Origin: Phytopythium helicoides
Taxonomy: Eukaryota; Oomycota; Peronosporomycetes; Pythiales; Pythiaceae
Assembly: GCA_024867545.1 (NCBI GenBank)
Contig: JANFNE010000062.1
Location: 1 to 47,576 of the forward strand
Reading direction: 5' to 3'
DNA length: 47,576 nucleotides
A model generated the notes under the pieces. The model had not been told where the DNA came from. It searched no databases and saw nothing but the letters and a program-made list of their open reading frames with translations. Made by a program: the position numbers and the translations under genes. Of this stretch, positions 36,801-47,576 are shown in pieces. How positions within the stretch are numbered: the stretch's first letter is position 1; every line of letters starts with the position of its first letter.

Positions 36801-39800
36801 GCAGACGTCCAGGAGTGACGAGTCCAACATGACATACTAGTGCTGGTCGCCAATGGACCTGCCAATGCGACCGGCGCGCGGCGACAGAGCGCCTGCGGCG
36901 ATATGGGCCAGTGGGAACGAGATTGGCAGACGTCCAGGAGTGACGAGTCCAACATGACATACTAGTGCTGGTCGCCAATGGACCTGCCAATGCGACCGGC
37001 GCGCGGCGACAGAGCGCCTGCGGCGATATGGGCCAGTGGGAACGAGATTGGCAGACGTCCAGGAGTGACGAGTCCAACATGACATACTAGTGCTGGTCGC
37101 CAATGGACCTGCCAATGCGACCGGCGCGCGGCGACAGAGCGCCTGCGGCGATATGGGCCAGTGGGAACGAGATTGGCAGACGTCCAGGAGTGACGAGTCC
37201 AACATGACATACTAGTGCTGGTCGCCAATGGACCTGCCAATGCGACCGGCGCGCGGCGACAGAGCGCCTGCGGCGATATGGGCCAGTGGGAACGAGATTG
37301 GCAGACGTCCAGGAGTGACGAGTCCAACATGACATACTAGTGCTGGTCGCCAATGGACCTGCCAATGCGACCGGCGCGCGGCGACAGAGCGCCTGCGGCG
37401 ATATGGGCCAGTGGGAACGAGATTGGCAGACGTCCAGGAGTGACGAGTCCAACATGACATACTAGTGCTGGTCGCCAATGGACCTGCCAATGCGACCGGC
37501 GCGCGGCGACAGAGCGCCTGCGGCGATATGGGCCAGTGGGAACGAGATTGGCAGACGTCCAGGAGTGACGAGTCCAACATGACATACTAGTGCTGGTCGC
37601 CAATGGACCTGCCAATGCGACCGGCGCGCGGCGACAGAGCACCTGCGGCGATATGGGCCAGTGGGAACGAGATTGGCAGACGTCCAGGAGTGACGAGTCC
37701 AACATGACATACTAGTGCTGGTCGCCAATGGACCTGCCAATGCGACCGGCGCGCGGCGACAGAGCGCCTGCGGCGATATGGGCCAGTGGGAACGAGATTG
37801 GCAGACGTCCAGGAGTGACGAGTCCAACATGACATACTAGTGCTGGTCGCCAATGGACCTGCCAATGCGACCGGCGCGCGGCGACAGAGCGCCTGCGGCG
37901 ATATGGGCCAGTGGGAACGAGATTGGCAGACGTCCAGGAGTGACGAGTCCAACATGACATACTAGTGCTGGTCGCCAATGGACCTGCCAATGCGACCGGC
38001 GCGCGGCGACAGAGCGCCTGCGGCGATATGGGCCAGTGGGAACGAGATTGGCAGACGTCCAGGAGTGACGAGTCCAACATGACATACTAGTGCTGGTCGC
38101 CAATGGACCTGCCAATGCGACCGGCGCGCGGCGACAGAGCGCCTGCGGCGATATGGGCCAGTGGGAACGAGATTGGCAGACGTCCAGGAGTGACGAGTCC
38201 AACATGACATACTAGTGCTGGTCGCCAATGGACCTGCCAATGCGACCGGCGCGCGGCGACAGAGCGCCTGCGGCGATATGGGCCAGTGGGAACGAGATTG
38301 GCAGACGTCCAGGAGTGACGAGTCCAACATGACATACTAGTGCTGGTCGCCAATGGACCTGCCAATGCGACCGGCGCGCGGCGACAGAGCGCCTGCGGCG
38401 ATATGGGCCAGTGGGAACGAGATTGGCAGACGTCCAGGAGTGACGAGTCCAACATGACATACTAGTGCTGGTCGCCAATGGACCTGCCAATGCGACCGGC
38501 GCGCGGCGACAGAGCGCCTGCGGCGATATGGGCCAGTGGGAACGAGATTGGCAGACGTCCAGGAGTGACGAGTCCAACATGACATACTAGTGCTGGTCGC
38601 CAATGGACCTGCCAATGCGACCGGCGCGCGGCGACAGAGCGCCTGCGGCGATATGGGCAGTGGGAACGAGATTGGCAGACGTCCAGGAGTGACGAGTCCA
38701 ACATGACATACTAGTGCTGGTCGCCAATGGACCTGCCAATGCGACCGGCGCGCGGCGACAGAGCGCCTGCGGCGATATGGGCCAGTGGGAACGAGATTGG
38801 CAGACGTCCAGGAGTGACGAGTCCAACATGACATACTAGTGCTGGTCGCCAATGGACCTGCCAATGCGACCGGCGCGCGGCGACAGAGCGCCTGCGGCGA
38901 TATGGGCCAGTGGGAACGAGATTGGCAGACGTCCAGGAGTGACGAGTCCAACATGACATACTAGTGCTGGTCGCCAATGGACCTGCCAATGCGACCGGCG
39001 CGCGGCGACAGAGCGCCTGCGGCGATATGGGCCAGTGGGAACGAGATTGGCAGACGTCCAGGAGTGACGAGTCCAACATGACATACTAGTGCTGGTCGCC
39101 AATGGACCTGCCAATGCGACCGGCGCGCGGCGACAGAGCGCCTGCGGCGATATGGGCCAGTGGGAACGAGATTGGCAGACGTCCAGGAGTGACGAGTCCA
39201 ACATGACATACTAGTGCTGGTCGCCAATGGACCTGCCAATGCGACCGGCGCGCGGCGACAGAGCGCCTGCGGCGATATGGGCCAGTGGGAACGAGATTGG
39301 CAGACGTCCAGGAGTGACGAGTCCAACATGACATACTAGTGCTGGTCGCCAATGGACCTGCCAATGCGACCGGCGCGCGGCGACAGAGCGCCTGCGGCGA
39401 TATGGGCCAGTGGGAACGAGATTGGCAGACGTCCAGGAGTGACGAGTCCAACATGACATACTAGTGCTGGTCGCCAATGGACCTGCCAATGCGACCGGCG
39501 CGCGGCGACAGAGCGCCTGCGGCGATATGGGCCAGTGGGAACGAGATTGGCAGACGTCCAGGAGTGACGAGTCCAACATGACATACTAGTGCTGGTCGCC
39601 AATGGACCTGCCAATGCGACCGGCGCGCGGCGACAGAGCGCCTGCGGCGATATGGGCCAGTGGGAACGAGATTGGCAGACGTCCAGGAGTGACGAGTCCA
39701 ACATGACATACTAGTGCTGGTCGCCAATGGACCTGCCAATGCGACCGGCGCGCGGCGACAGAGCGCCTGCGGCGATATGGGCCAGTGGGAACGAGATTGG

Positions 39801-42800
39801 CAGACGTCCAGGAGTGACGAGTCCAACATGACATACTAGTGCTGGTCGCCAATGGACCTGCCAATGCGACCGGCGCGCGGCGACAGAGCGCCTGCGGCGA
39901 TATGGGCCAGTGGGAACGAGATTGGCAGACGTCCAGGAGTGACGAGTCCAACATGACATACTAGTGCTGGTCGCCAATGGACCTGCCAATGCGACCGGCG
40001 CGCGGCGACAGAGCGCCTGCGGCGATATGGGCCAGTGGGAACGAGATTGGCAGACGTCCAGGAGTGACGAGTCCAACATGACATACTAGTGCTGGTCGCC
40101 AATGGACCTGCCAATGCGACCGGCGCGCGGCGACAGAGCGCCTGCGGCGATATGGGCCAGTGGGAACGAGATTGGCAGACGTCCAGGAGTGACGAGTCCA
40201 ACATGACATACTAGTGCTGGTCGCCAATGGACCTGCCAATGCGACCGGCGCGCGGCGACAGAGCGCCTGCGGCGATATGGGCCAGTGGGAACGAGATTGG
40301 CAGACGTCCAGGAGTGACGAGTCCAACATGACATACTAGTGCTGGTCGCCAATGGACCTGCCAATGCGACCGGCGCGCGGCGACAGAGCGCCTGCGGCGA
40401 TATGGGCCAGTGGGAACGAGATTGGCAGACGTCCAGGAGTGACGAGTCCAACATGACATACTAGTGCTGGTCGCCAATGGACCTGCCAATGCGACCGGCG
40501 CGCGGCGACAGAGCGCCTGCGGCGATATGGGCCAGTGGGAACGAGATTGGCAGACGTCCAGGAGTGACGAGTCCAACATGACATACTAGTGCTGGTCGCC
40601 AATGGACCTGCCAATGCGACCGGCGCGCGGCGACAGAGCGCCTGCGGCGATATGGGCCAGTGGGAACGAGATTGGCAGACGTCCAGGAGTGACGAGTCCA
40701 ACATGACATACTAGTGCTGGTCGCCAATGGACCTGCCAATGCGACCGGCGCGCGGCGACAGAGCGCCTGCGGCGATATGGGCCAGTGGGAACGAGATTGG
40801 CAGACGTCCAGGAGTGACGAGTCCAACATGACATACTAGTGCTGGTCGCCAATGGACCTGCCAATGCGACCGGCGCGCGGCGACAGAGCGCCTGCGGCGA
40901 TATGGGCCAGTGGGAACGAGATTGGCAGACGTCCAGGAGTGACGAGTCCAACATGACATACTAGTGCTGGTCGCCAATGGACCTGCCAATGCGACCGGCG
41001 CGCGGCGACAGAGCGCCTGCGGCGATATGGGCCAGTGGGAACGAGATTGGCAGACGTCCAGGAGTGACGAGTCCAACATGACATACTAGTGCTGGTCGCC
41101 AATGGACCTGCCAATGCGACCGGCGCGCGGCGACAGAGCGCCTGCGGCGATATGGGCCAGTGGGAACGAGATTGGCAGACGTCCAGGAGTGACGAGTCCA
41201 ACATGACATACTAGTGCTGGTCGCCAATGGACCTGCCAATGCGACCGGCGCGCGGCGACAGAGCGCCTGCGGCGATATGGGCCAGTGGGAACGAGATTGG
41301 CAGACGTCCAGGAGTGACGAGTCCAACATGACATACTAGTGCTGGTCGCCAATGGACCTGCCAATGCGACCGGCGCGCGGCGACAGAGCGCCTGCGGCGA
41401 TATGGGCCAGTGGGAACGAGATTGGCAGACGTCCAGGAGTGACGAGTCCAACATGACATACTAGTGCTGGTCGCCAATGGACCTGCCAATGCGACCGGCG
41501 CGCGGCGACAGAGCACCTGCGGCGATATGGGCCAGTGGGAACGAGATTGGCAGACGTCCAGGAGTGACGAGTCCAACATGACATACTAGTGCTGGTCGCC
41601 AATGGACCTGCCAATGCGACCGGCGCGCGGCGACAGAGCGCCTGCGGCGATATGGGCCAGTGGGAACGAGATTGGCAGACGTCCAGGAGTGACGAGTCCA
41701 ACATGACATACTAGTGCTGGTCGCCAATGGACCTGCCAATGCGACCGGCGCGCGGCGACAGAGCGCCTGCGGCGATATGGGCCAGTGGGAACGAGATTGG
41801 CAGACGTCCAGGAGTGACGAGTCCAACATGACATACTAGTGCTGGTCGCCAATGGACCTGCCAATGCGACCGGCGCGCGGCGACAGAGCGCCTGCGGCGA
41901 TATGGGCCAGTGGGAACGAGATTGGCAGACGTCCAGGAGTGACGAGTCCAACATGACATACTAGTGCTGGTCGCCAATGGACCTGCCAATGCGACCGGCG
42001 CGCGGCGACAGAGCGCCTGCGGCGATATGGGCCAGTGGGAACGAGATTGGCAGACGTCCAGGAGTGACGAGTCCAACATGACATACTAGTGCTGGTCGCC
42101 CAATGGACCTGCCAATGCGACCGGCGCGCGGCGACAGAGCGCCTGCGGCGATATGGGCCAGTGGGAACGAGATTGGCAGACGTCCAGGAGTGACGAGTCC
42201 AACATGACATACTAGTGCTGGTCGCCAATGGACCTGCCAATGCGACCGGCGCGCGGCGACAGAGCGCCTGCGGCGATATGGGCCAGTGGGAACGAGATTG
42301 GCAGACGTCCAGGAGTGACGAGTCCAACATGACATACTAGTGCTGGTCGCCAATGGACCTGCCAATGCGACCGGCGCGCGGCGACAGAGCGCCTGCGGCG
42401 ATATGGGCCAGTGGGAACGAGATTGGCAGACGTCCAGGAGTGACGAGTCCAACATGACATACTAGTGCTGGTCGCCAATGGACCTGCCAATGCGACCGGC
42501 GCGCGGCGACAGAGCGCCTGCGGCGATATGGGCCAGTGGGAACGAGATTGGCAGACGTCCAGGAGTGACGAGTCCAACATGACATACTAGTGCTGGTCGC
42601 CAATGGACCTGCCAATGCGACCGGCGCGCGGCGACAGAGCGCCTGCGGCGATATGGGCCAGTGGGAACGAGATTGGCAGACGTCCAGGAGTGACGAGTCC
42701 AACATGACATACTAGTGCTGGTCGCCAATGGACCTGCCAATGCGACCGGCGCGCGGCGACAGAGCGCCTGCGGCGATATGGGCCAGTGGGAACGAGATTG

Positions 42801-45800
42801 GCAGACGTCCAGGAGTGACGAGTCCAACATGACATACTAGTGCTGGTCGCCAATGGACCTGCCAATGCGACCGGCGCGCGGCGACAGAGCGCCTGCGGCG
42901 ATATGGGCCAGTGGGAACGAGATTGGCAGACGTCCAGGAGTGACGAGTCCAACATGACATACTAGTGCTGGTCGCCAATGGACCTGCCAATGCGACCGGC
43001 GCGCGGCGACAGAGCGCCTGCGGCGATATGGGCCAGTGGGAACGAGATTGGCAGACGTCCAGGAGTGACGAGTCCAACATGACATACTAGTGCTGGTCGC
43101 CAATGGACCTGCCAATGCGACCGGCGCGCGGCGACAGAGCGCCTGCGGCGATATGGGCCAGTGGGAACGAGATTGGCAGACGTCCAGGAGTGACGAGTCC
43201 AACATGACATACTAGTGCTGGTCGCCAATGGACCTGCCAATGCGACCGGCGCGCGGCGACAGAGCGCCTGCGGCGATATGGGCCAGTGGGAACGAGATTG
43301 GCAGACGTCCAGGAGTGACGAGTCCAACATGACATACTAGTGCTGGTCGCCAATGGACCTGCCAATGCGACCGGCGCGCGGCGACAGAGCGCCTGCGGCG
43401 ATATGGGCCAGTGGGAACGAGATTGGCAGACGTCCAGGAGTGACGAGTCCAACATGACATACTAGTGCTGGTCGCCAATGGACCTGCCAATGCGACCGGC
43501 GCGCGGCGACAGAGCGCCTGCGGCGATATGGGCCAGTGGGAACGAGATTGGCAGACGTCCAGGAGTGACGAGTCCAACATGACATACTAGTGCTGGTCGC
43601 CAATGGACCTGCCAATGCGACCGGCGCGCGGCGACAGAGCGCCTGCGGCGATATGGGCCAGTGGGAACGAGATTGGCAGACGTCCAGGAGTGACGAGTCC
43701 AACATGACATACTAGTGCTGGTCGCCAATGGACCTGCCAATGCGACCGGCGCGCGGCGACAGAGCGCCTGCGGCGATATGGGCCAGTGGGAACGAGATTG
43801 GCAGACGTCCAGGAGTGACGAGTCCAACATGACATACTAGTGCTGGTCGCCAATGGACCTGCCAATGCGACCGGCGCGCGGCGACAGAGCGCCTGCGGCG
43901 ATATGGGCCAGTGGGAACGAGATTGGCAGACGTCCAGGAGTGACGAGTCCAACATGACATACTAGTGCTGGTCGCCAATGGACCTGCCAATGCGACCGGC
44001 GCGCGGCGACAGAGCGCCTGCGGCGATATGGGCCAGTGGGAACGAGATTGGCAGACGTCCAGGAGTGACGAGTCCAACATGACATACTAGTGCTGGTCGC
44101 CAATGGACCTGCCAATGCGACCGGCGCGCGGCGACAGAGCGCCTGCGGCGATATGGGCCAGTGGGAACGAGATTGGCAGACGTCCAGGAGTGACGAGTCC
44201 AACATGACATACTAGTGCTGGTCGCCAATGGACCTGCCAATGCGACCGGCGCGCGGCGACAGAGCGCCTGCGGCGATATGGGCCAGTGGGAACGAGATTG
44301 GCAGACGTCCAGGAGTGACGAGTCCAACATGACATACTAGTGCTGGTCGCCAATGGACCTGCCAATGCGACCGGCGCGCGGCGACAGAGCGCCTGCGGCG
44401 ATATGGGCCAGTGGGAACGAGATTGGCAGACGTCCAGGAGTGACGAGTCCAACATGACATACTAGTGCTGGTCGCCAATGGACCTGCCAATGCGACCGGC
44501 GCGCGGCGACAGAGCGCCTGCGGCGATATGGGCCAGTGGGAACGAGATTGGCAGACGTCCAGGAGTGACGAGTCCAACATGACATACTAGTGCTGGTCGC
44601 CAATGGACCTGCCAATGCGACCGGCGCGCGGCGACAGAGCGCCTGCGGCGATATGGGCCAGTGGGAACGAGATTGGCAGACGTCCAGGAGTGACGAGTCC
44701 AACATGACATACTAGTGCTGGTCGCCAATGGACCTGCCAATGCGACCGGCGCGCGGCGACAGAGCGCCTGCGGCGATATGGGCCAGTGGGAACGAGATTG
44801 GCAGACGTCCAGGAGTGACGAGTCCAACATGACATACTAGTGCTGGTCGCCAATGGACCTGCCAATGCGACCGGCGCGCGGCGACAGAGCGCCTGCGGCG
44901 ATATGGGCCAGTGGGAACGAGATTGGCAGACGTCCAGGAGTGACGAGTCCAACATGACATACTAGTGCTGGTCGCCAATGGACCTGCCAATGCGACCGGC
45001 GCGCGGCGACAGAGCGCCTGCGGCGATATGGGCCAGTGGGAACGAGATTGGCAGACGTCCAGGAGTGACGAGTCCAACATGACATACTAGTGCTGGTCGC
45101 CAATGGACCTGCCAATGCGACCGGCGCGCGGCGACAGAGCGCCTGCGGCGATATGGGCCAGTGGGAACGAGATTGGCAGACGTCCAGGAGTGACGAGTCC
45201 AACATGACATACTAGTGCTGGTCGCCAATGGACCTGCCAATGCGACCGGCGCGCGGCGACAGAGCGCCTGCGGCGATATGGGCCAGTGGGAACGAGATTG
45301 GCAGACGTCCAGGAGTGACGAGTCCAACATGACATACTAGTGCTGGTCGCCAATGGACCTGCCAATGCGACCGGCGCGCGGCGACAGAGCGCCTGCGGCG
45401 ATATGGGCCAGTGGGAACGAGATTGGCAGACGTCCAGGAGTGACGAGTCCAACATGACATACTAGTGCTGGTCGCCAATGGACCTGCCAATGCGACCGGC
45501 GCGCGGCGACAGAGCGCCTGCGGCGATATGGGCCAGTGGGAACGAGATTGGCAGACGTCCAGGAGTGACGAGTCCAACATGACATACTAGTGCTGGTCGC
45601 CAATGGACCTGCCAATGCGACCGGCGCGCGGCGACAGAGCGCCTGCGGCGATATGGGCCAGTGGGAACGAGATTGGCAGACGTCCAGGAGTGACGAGTCC
45701 AACATGACATACTAGTGCTGGTCGCCAATGGACCTGCCAATGCGACCGGCGCGCGGCGACAGAGCGCCTGCGGCGATATGGGCCAGTGGGAACGAGATTG

Positions 45801-47576
45801 GCAGACGTCCAGGAGTGACGAGTCCAACATGACATACTAGTGCTGGTCGCCAATGGACCTGCCAATGCGACCGGCGCGCGGCGACAGAGCGCCTGCGGCG
45901 ATATGGGCCAGTGGGAACGAGATTGGCAGACGTCCAGGAGTGACGAGTCCAACATGACATACTAGTGCTGGTCGCCAATGGACCTGCCAATGCGACCGGC
46001 GCGCGGCGACAGAGCGCCTGCGGCGATATGGGCCAGTGGGAACGAGATTGGCAGACGTCCAGGAGTGACGAGTCCAACATGACATACTAGTGCTGGTCGC
46101 CAATGGACCTGCCAATGCGACCGGCGCGCGGCGACAGAGCGCCTGCGGCGATATGGGCCAGTGGGAACGAGATTGGCAGACGTCCAGGAGTGACGAGTCC
46201 AACATGACATACTAGTGCTGGTCGCCAATGGACCTGCCAATGCGACCGGCGCGCGGCGACAGAGCGCCTGCGGCGATATGGGCCAGTGGGAACGAGATTG
46301 GCAGACGTCCAGGAGTGACGAGTCCAACATGACATACTAGTGCTGGTCGCCAATGGACCTGCCAATGCGACCGGCGCGCGGCGACAGAGCGCCTGCGGCG
46401 ATATGGGCCAGTGGGAACGAGATTGGCAGACGTCCAGGAGTGACGAGTCCAACATGACATACTAGTGCTGGTCGCCAATGGACCTGCCAATGCGACCGGC
46501 GCGCGGCGACAGAGCGCCTGCGGCGATATGGGCCAGTGGGAACGAGATTGGCAGACGTCCAGGAGTGACGAGTCCAACATGACATACTAGTGCTGGTCGC
46601 CAATGGACCTGCCAATGCGACCGGCGCGCGGCGACAGAGCGCCTGCGGCGATATGGGCCAGTGGGAACGAGATTGGCAGACGTCCAGGAGTGACGAGTCC
46701 AACATGACATACTAGTGCTGGTCGCCAATGGACCTGCCAATGCGACCGGCGCGCGGCGACAGAGCGCCTGCGGCGATATGGGCCAGTGGGAACGAGATTG
46801 GCAGACGTCCAGGAGTGACGAGTCCAACATGACATACTAGTGCTGGTCGCCAATGGACCTGCCAATGCGACCGGCGCGCGGCGACAGAGCGCCTGCGGCG
46901 ATATGGGCCAGTGGGAACGAGATTGGCAGACGTCCAGGAGTGACGAGTCCAACATGACATACTAGTGCTGGTCGCCAATGGACCTGCCAATGCGACCGGC
47001 GCGCGGCGACAGAGCGCCTGCGGCGATATGGGCCAGTGGGAACGAGATTGGCAGACGTCCAGGAGTGACGAGTCCAACATGACATACTAGTGCTGGTCGC
47101 CAATGGACCTGCCAATGCGACCGGCGCGCGGCGACAGAGCGCCTGCGGCGATATGGGCCAGTGGGAACGAGATTGGCAGACGTCCAGGAGTGACGAGTCC
47201 AACATGACATACTAGTGCTGGTCGCCAATGGACCTGCCAATGCGACCGGCGCGCGGCGACAGAGCGCCTGCGGCGATATGGGCCAGTGGGAACGAGATTG
47301 GCAGACGTCCAGGAGTGACGAGTCCAACATGACATACTAGTGCTGGTCGCCAATGGACCTGCCAATGCGACCGGCGCGCGGCGACAGAGCGCCTGCGGCG
47401 ATATGGGCCAGTGGGAACGAGATTGGCAGACGTCCAGGAGTGACGAGTCCAACATGACATACTAGTGCTGGTCGCCAATGGACCTGCCAATGCGACCGGC
47501 GCGCGGCGACAGAGCGCCTGCGGCGATATGGGCCAGTGGGAACGAGATTGGCAGACGTCCAGGAGTGACGAGTCCA
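21830..47576. repeat. Near-perfect satellite block, about 205 monomers
   Basis: This 25.7-kb block is the most homogeneous part of the window. By eye I find only three single-base indels (a lost G near 28374, a lost C near 38658, an extra C near 42101) and eight A variants at monomer position 25: 22767, 23392, 23517, 25142, 25767, 26767, 37641 and 41515. The 73 monomers from 28492 to 37616 are consecutive and identical. The indels account for the phase steps 118, 117, 116 and 117 modulo 125. Such uniformity implies very recent amplification or strong homogenisation, or an assembler that collapsed diversity or extended a perfect repeat. The stretch holds no gene, RNA gene or mobile element. 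Confidence 0.95.
47492..47576. repeat. Truncated last monomer
   Basis: The window ends 85 bases into a monomer, at GACGAGTCCA. The cut is not at a natural boundary and nothing unique follows, so the array continues beyond the window or the contig ended inside it. The window likewise begins inside the array. Confidence 0.95.

Larger units (their letters stand above)
1..47576. repeat. 125-bp GC-rich satellite DNA array, about 380 head-to-tail monomers
   Basis: The same 125-base unit recurs in one orientation from the first to the last base. Counting from GCGACCGGCG at position 1, the next copies start at 126, 251, 376 and so on, and the last copy starts at 47492. The unit holds 44 G, 34 C, 29 A and 18 T, so the plus strand is purine-rich (73 of 125). 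Landmarks by monomer position are GCGCGC (8-13), the polymorphic base (25), GACGTC (63-68) and ACTAGT (95-100). Long homogeneous tandem arrays of this unit size are typical of eukaryotic centromeric or heterochromatic satellites, maintained by unequal exchange and conversion. That role is inferred, because nothing in the window proves it. A prokaryotic origin is unlikely but not excluded. No unique DNA borders the array on either side. Confidence 0.98.

Noticed and set aside
1..47576. CRISPR array
   Set aside because: The unit is 125 bp with no alternation of short conserved repeats and unique spacers. All positions are conserved alike and there are no cas genes.
1..47576. Mobile element, tRNA, rRNA or origin
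   Set aside because: No terminal inverted repeats with a coding interior, no tRNA-like box spacing and no rRNA similarity that I recognise. Every base is accounted for by the monomer or its damaged copies.

Overview
The whole 47,576-base window is one uninterrupted head-to-tail satellite DNA array. The monomer is 125 bp, counted here from GCGACCGGCG at position 1. It has 78 G+C of 125 (62.4%) and 13 CpGs, against about 12 expected from its base composition, so it is not CpG-depleted. About 380 complete monomers are followed by an 85-base partial one at the right end. The array runs off both ends of the window. There is no unique flanking DNA, inversion, insertion element or convincing gene. 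Every long open frame is a shadow of the repeat: 125 is not a multiple of 3, and the only minus-strand stop in a monomer is the CTA inside ACTAGT, so each minus frame stays open for about 369 bases.

Layout: 1-4716 is clean repeat. 4717-7258 is dense in single-base indels. 7259-10050 is clean and mostly carries an A at monomer position 25. 10051-10143 is a poly-G lesion in which most bases of roughly one monomer are replaced by G. 10144-15221 is clean with a mixture of A and G at position 25. 15222-21829 is a strongly indel-disrupted stretch with two clean islands (18929-19514 and 20052-20425). 21830-47576 is nearly perfect repeat. It has three single-base indels and eight A variants in about 205 monomers, including 73 consecutive identical copies at 28492-37616. 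Phase shifts between blocks (+11, -22, +3, -6, +6, -1, -1, +1) fit small indels plus the poly-G loss, so one continuous array explains everything.

Organism: the sequence does not identify it. Tens of kilobases of near-identical, nearly nucleosome-sized monomers are typical of eukaryotic centromeric, pericentromeric or subtelomeric heterochromatin and very unusual for bacteria. The high GC could mean a GC-rich eukaryotic genome, but this is inference. I do not recognise the monomer as a named satellite.

The points of interest are: a near-perfect dyad at each monomer junction; a single polymorphic CpG (position 25, G or A) that marks array domains and local higher-order patterns; extreme homogeneity on the right; and several tracts that look more like assembly or sequencing damage than biology. 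No multi-gene system is present.
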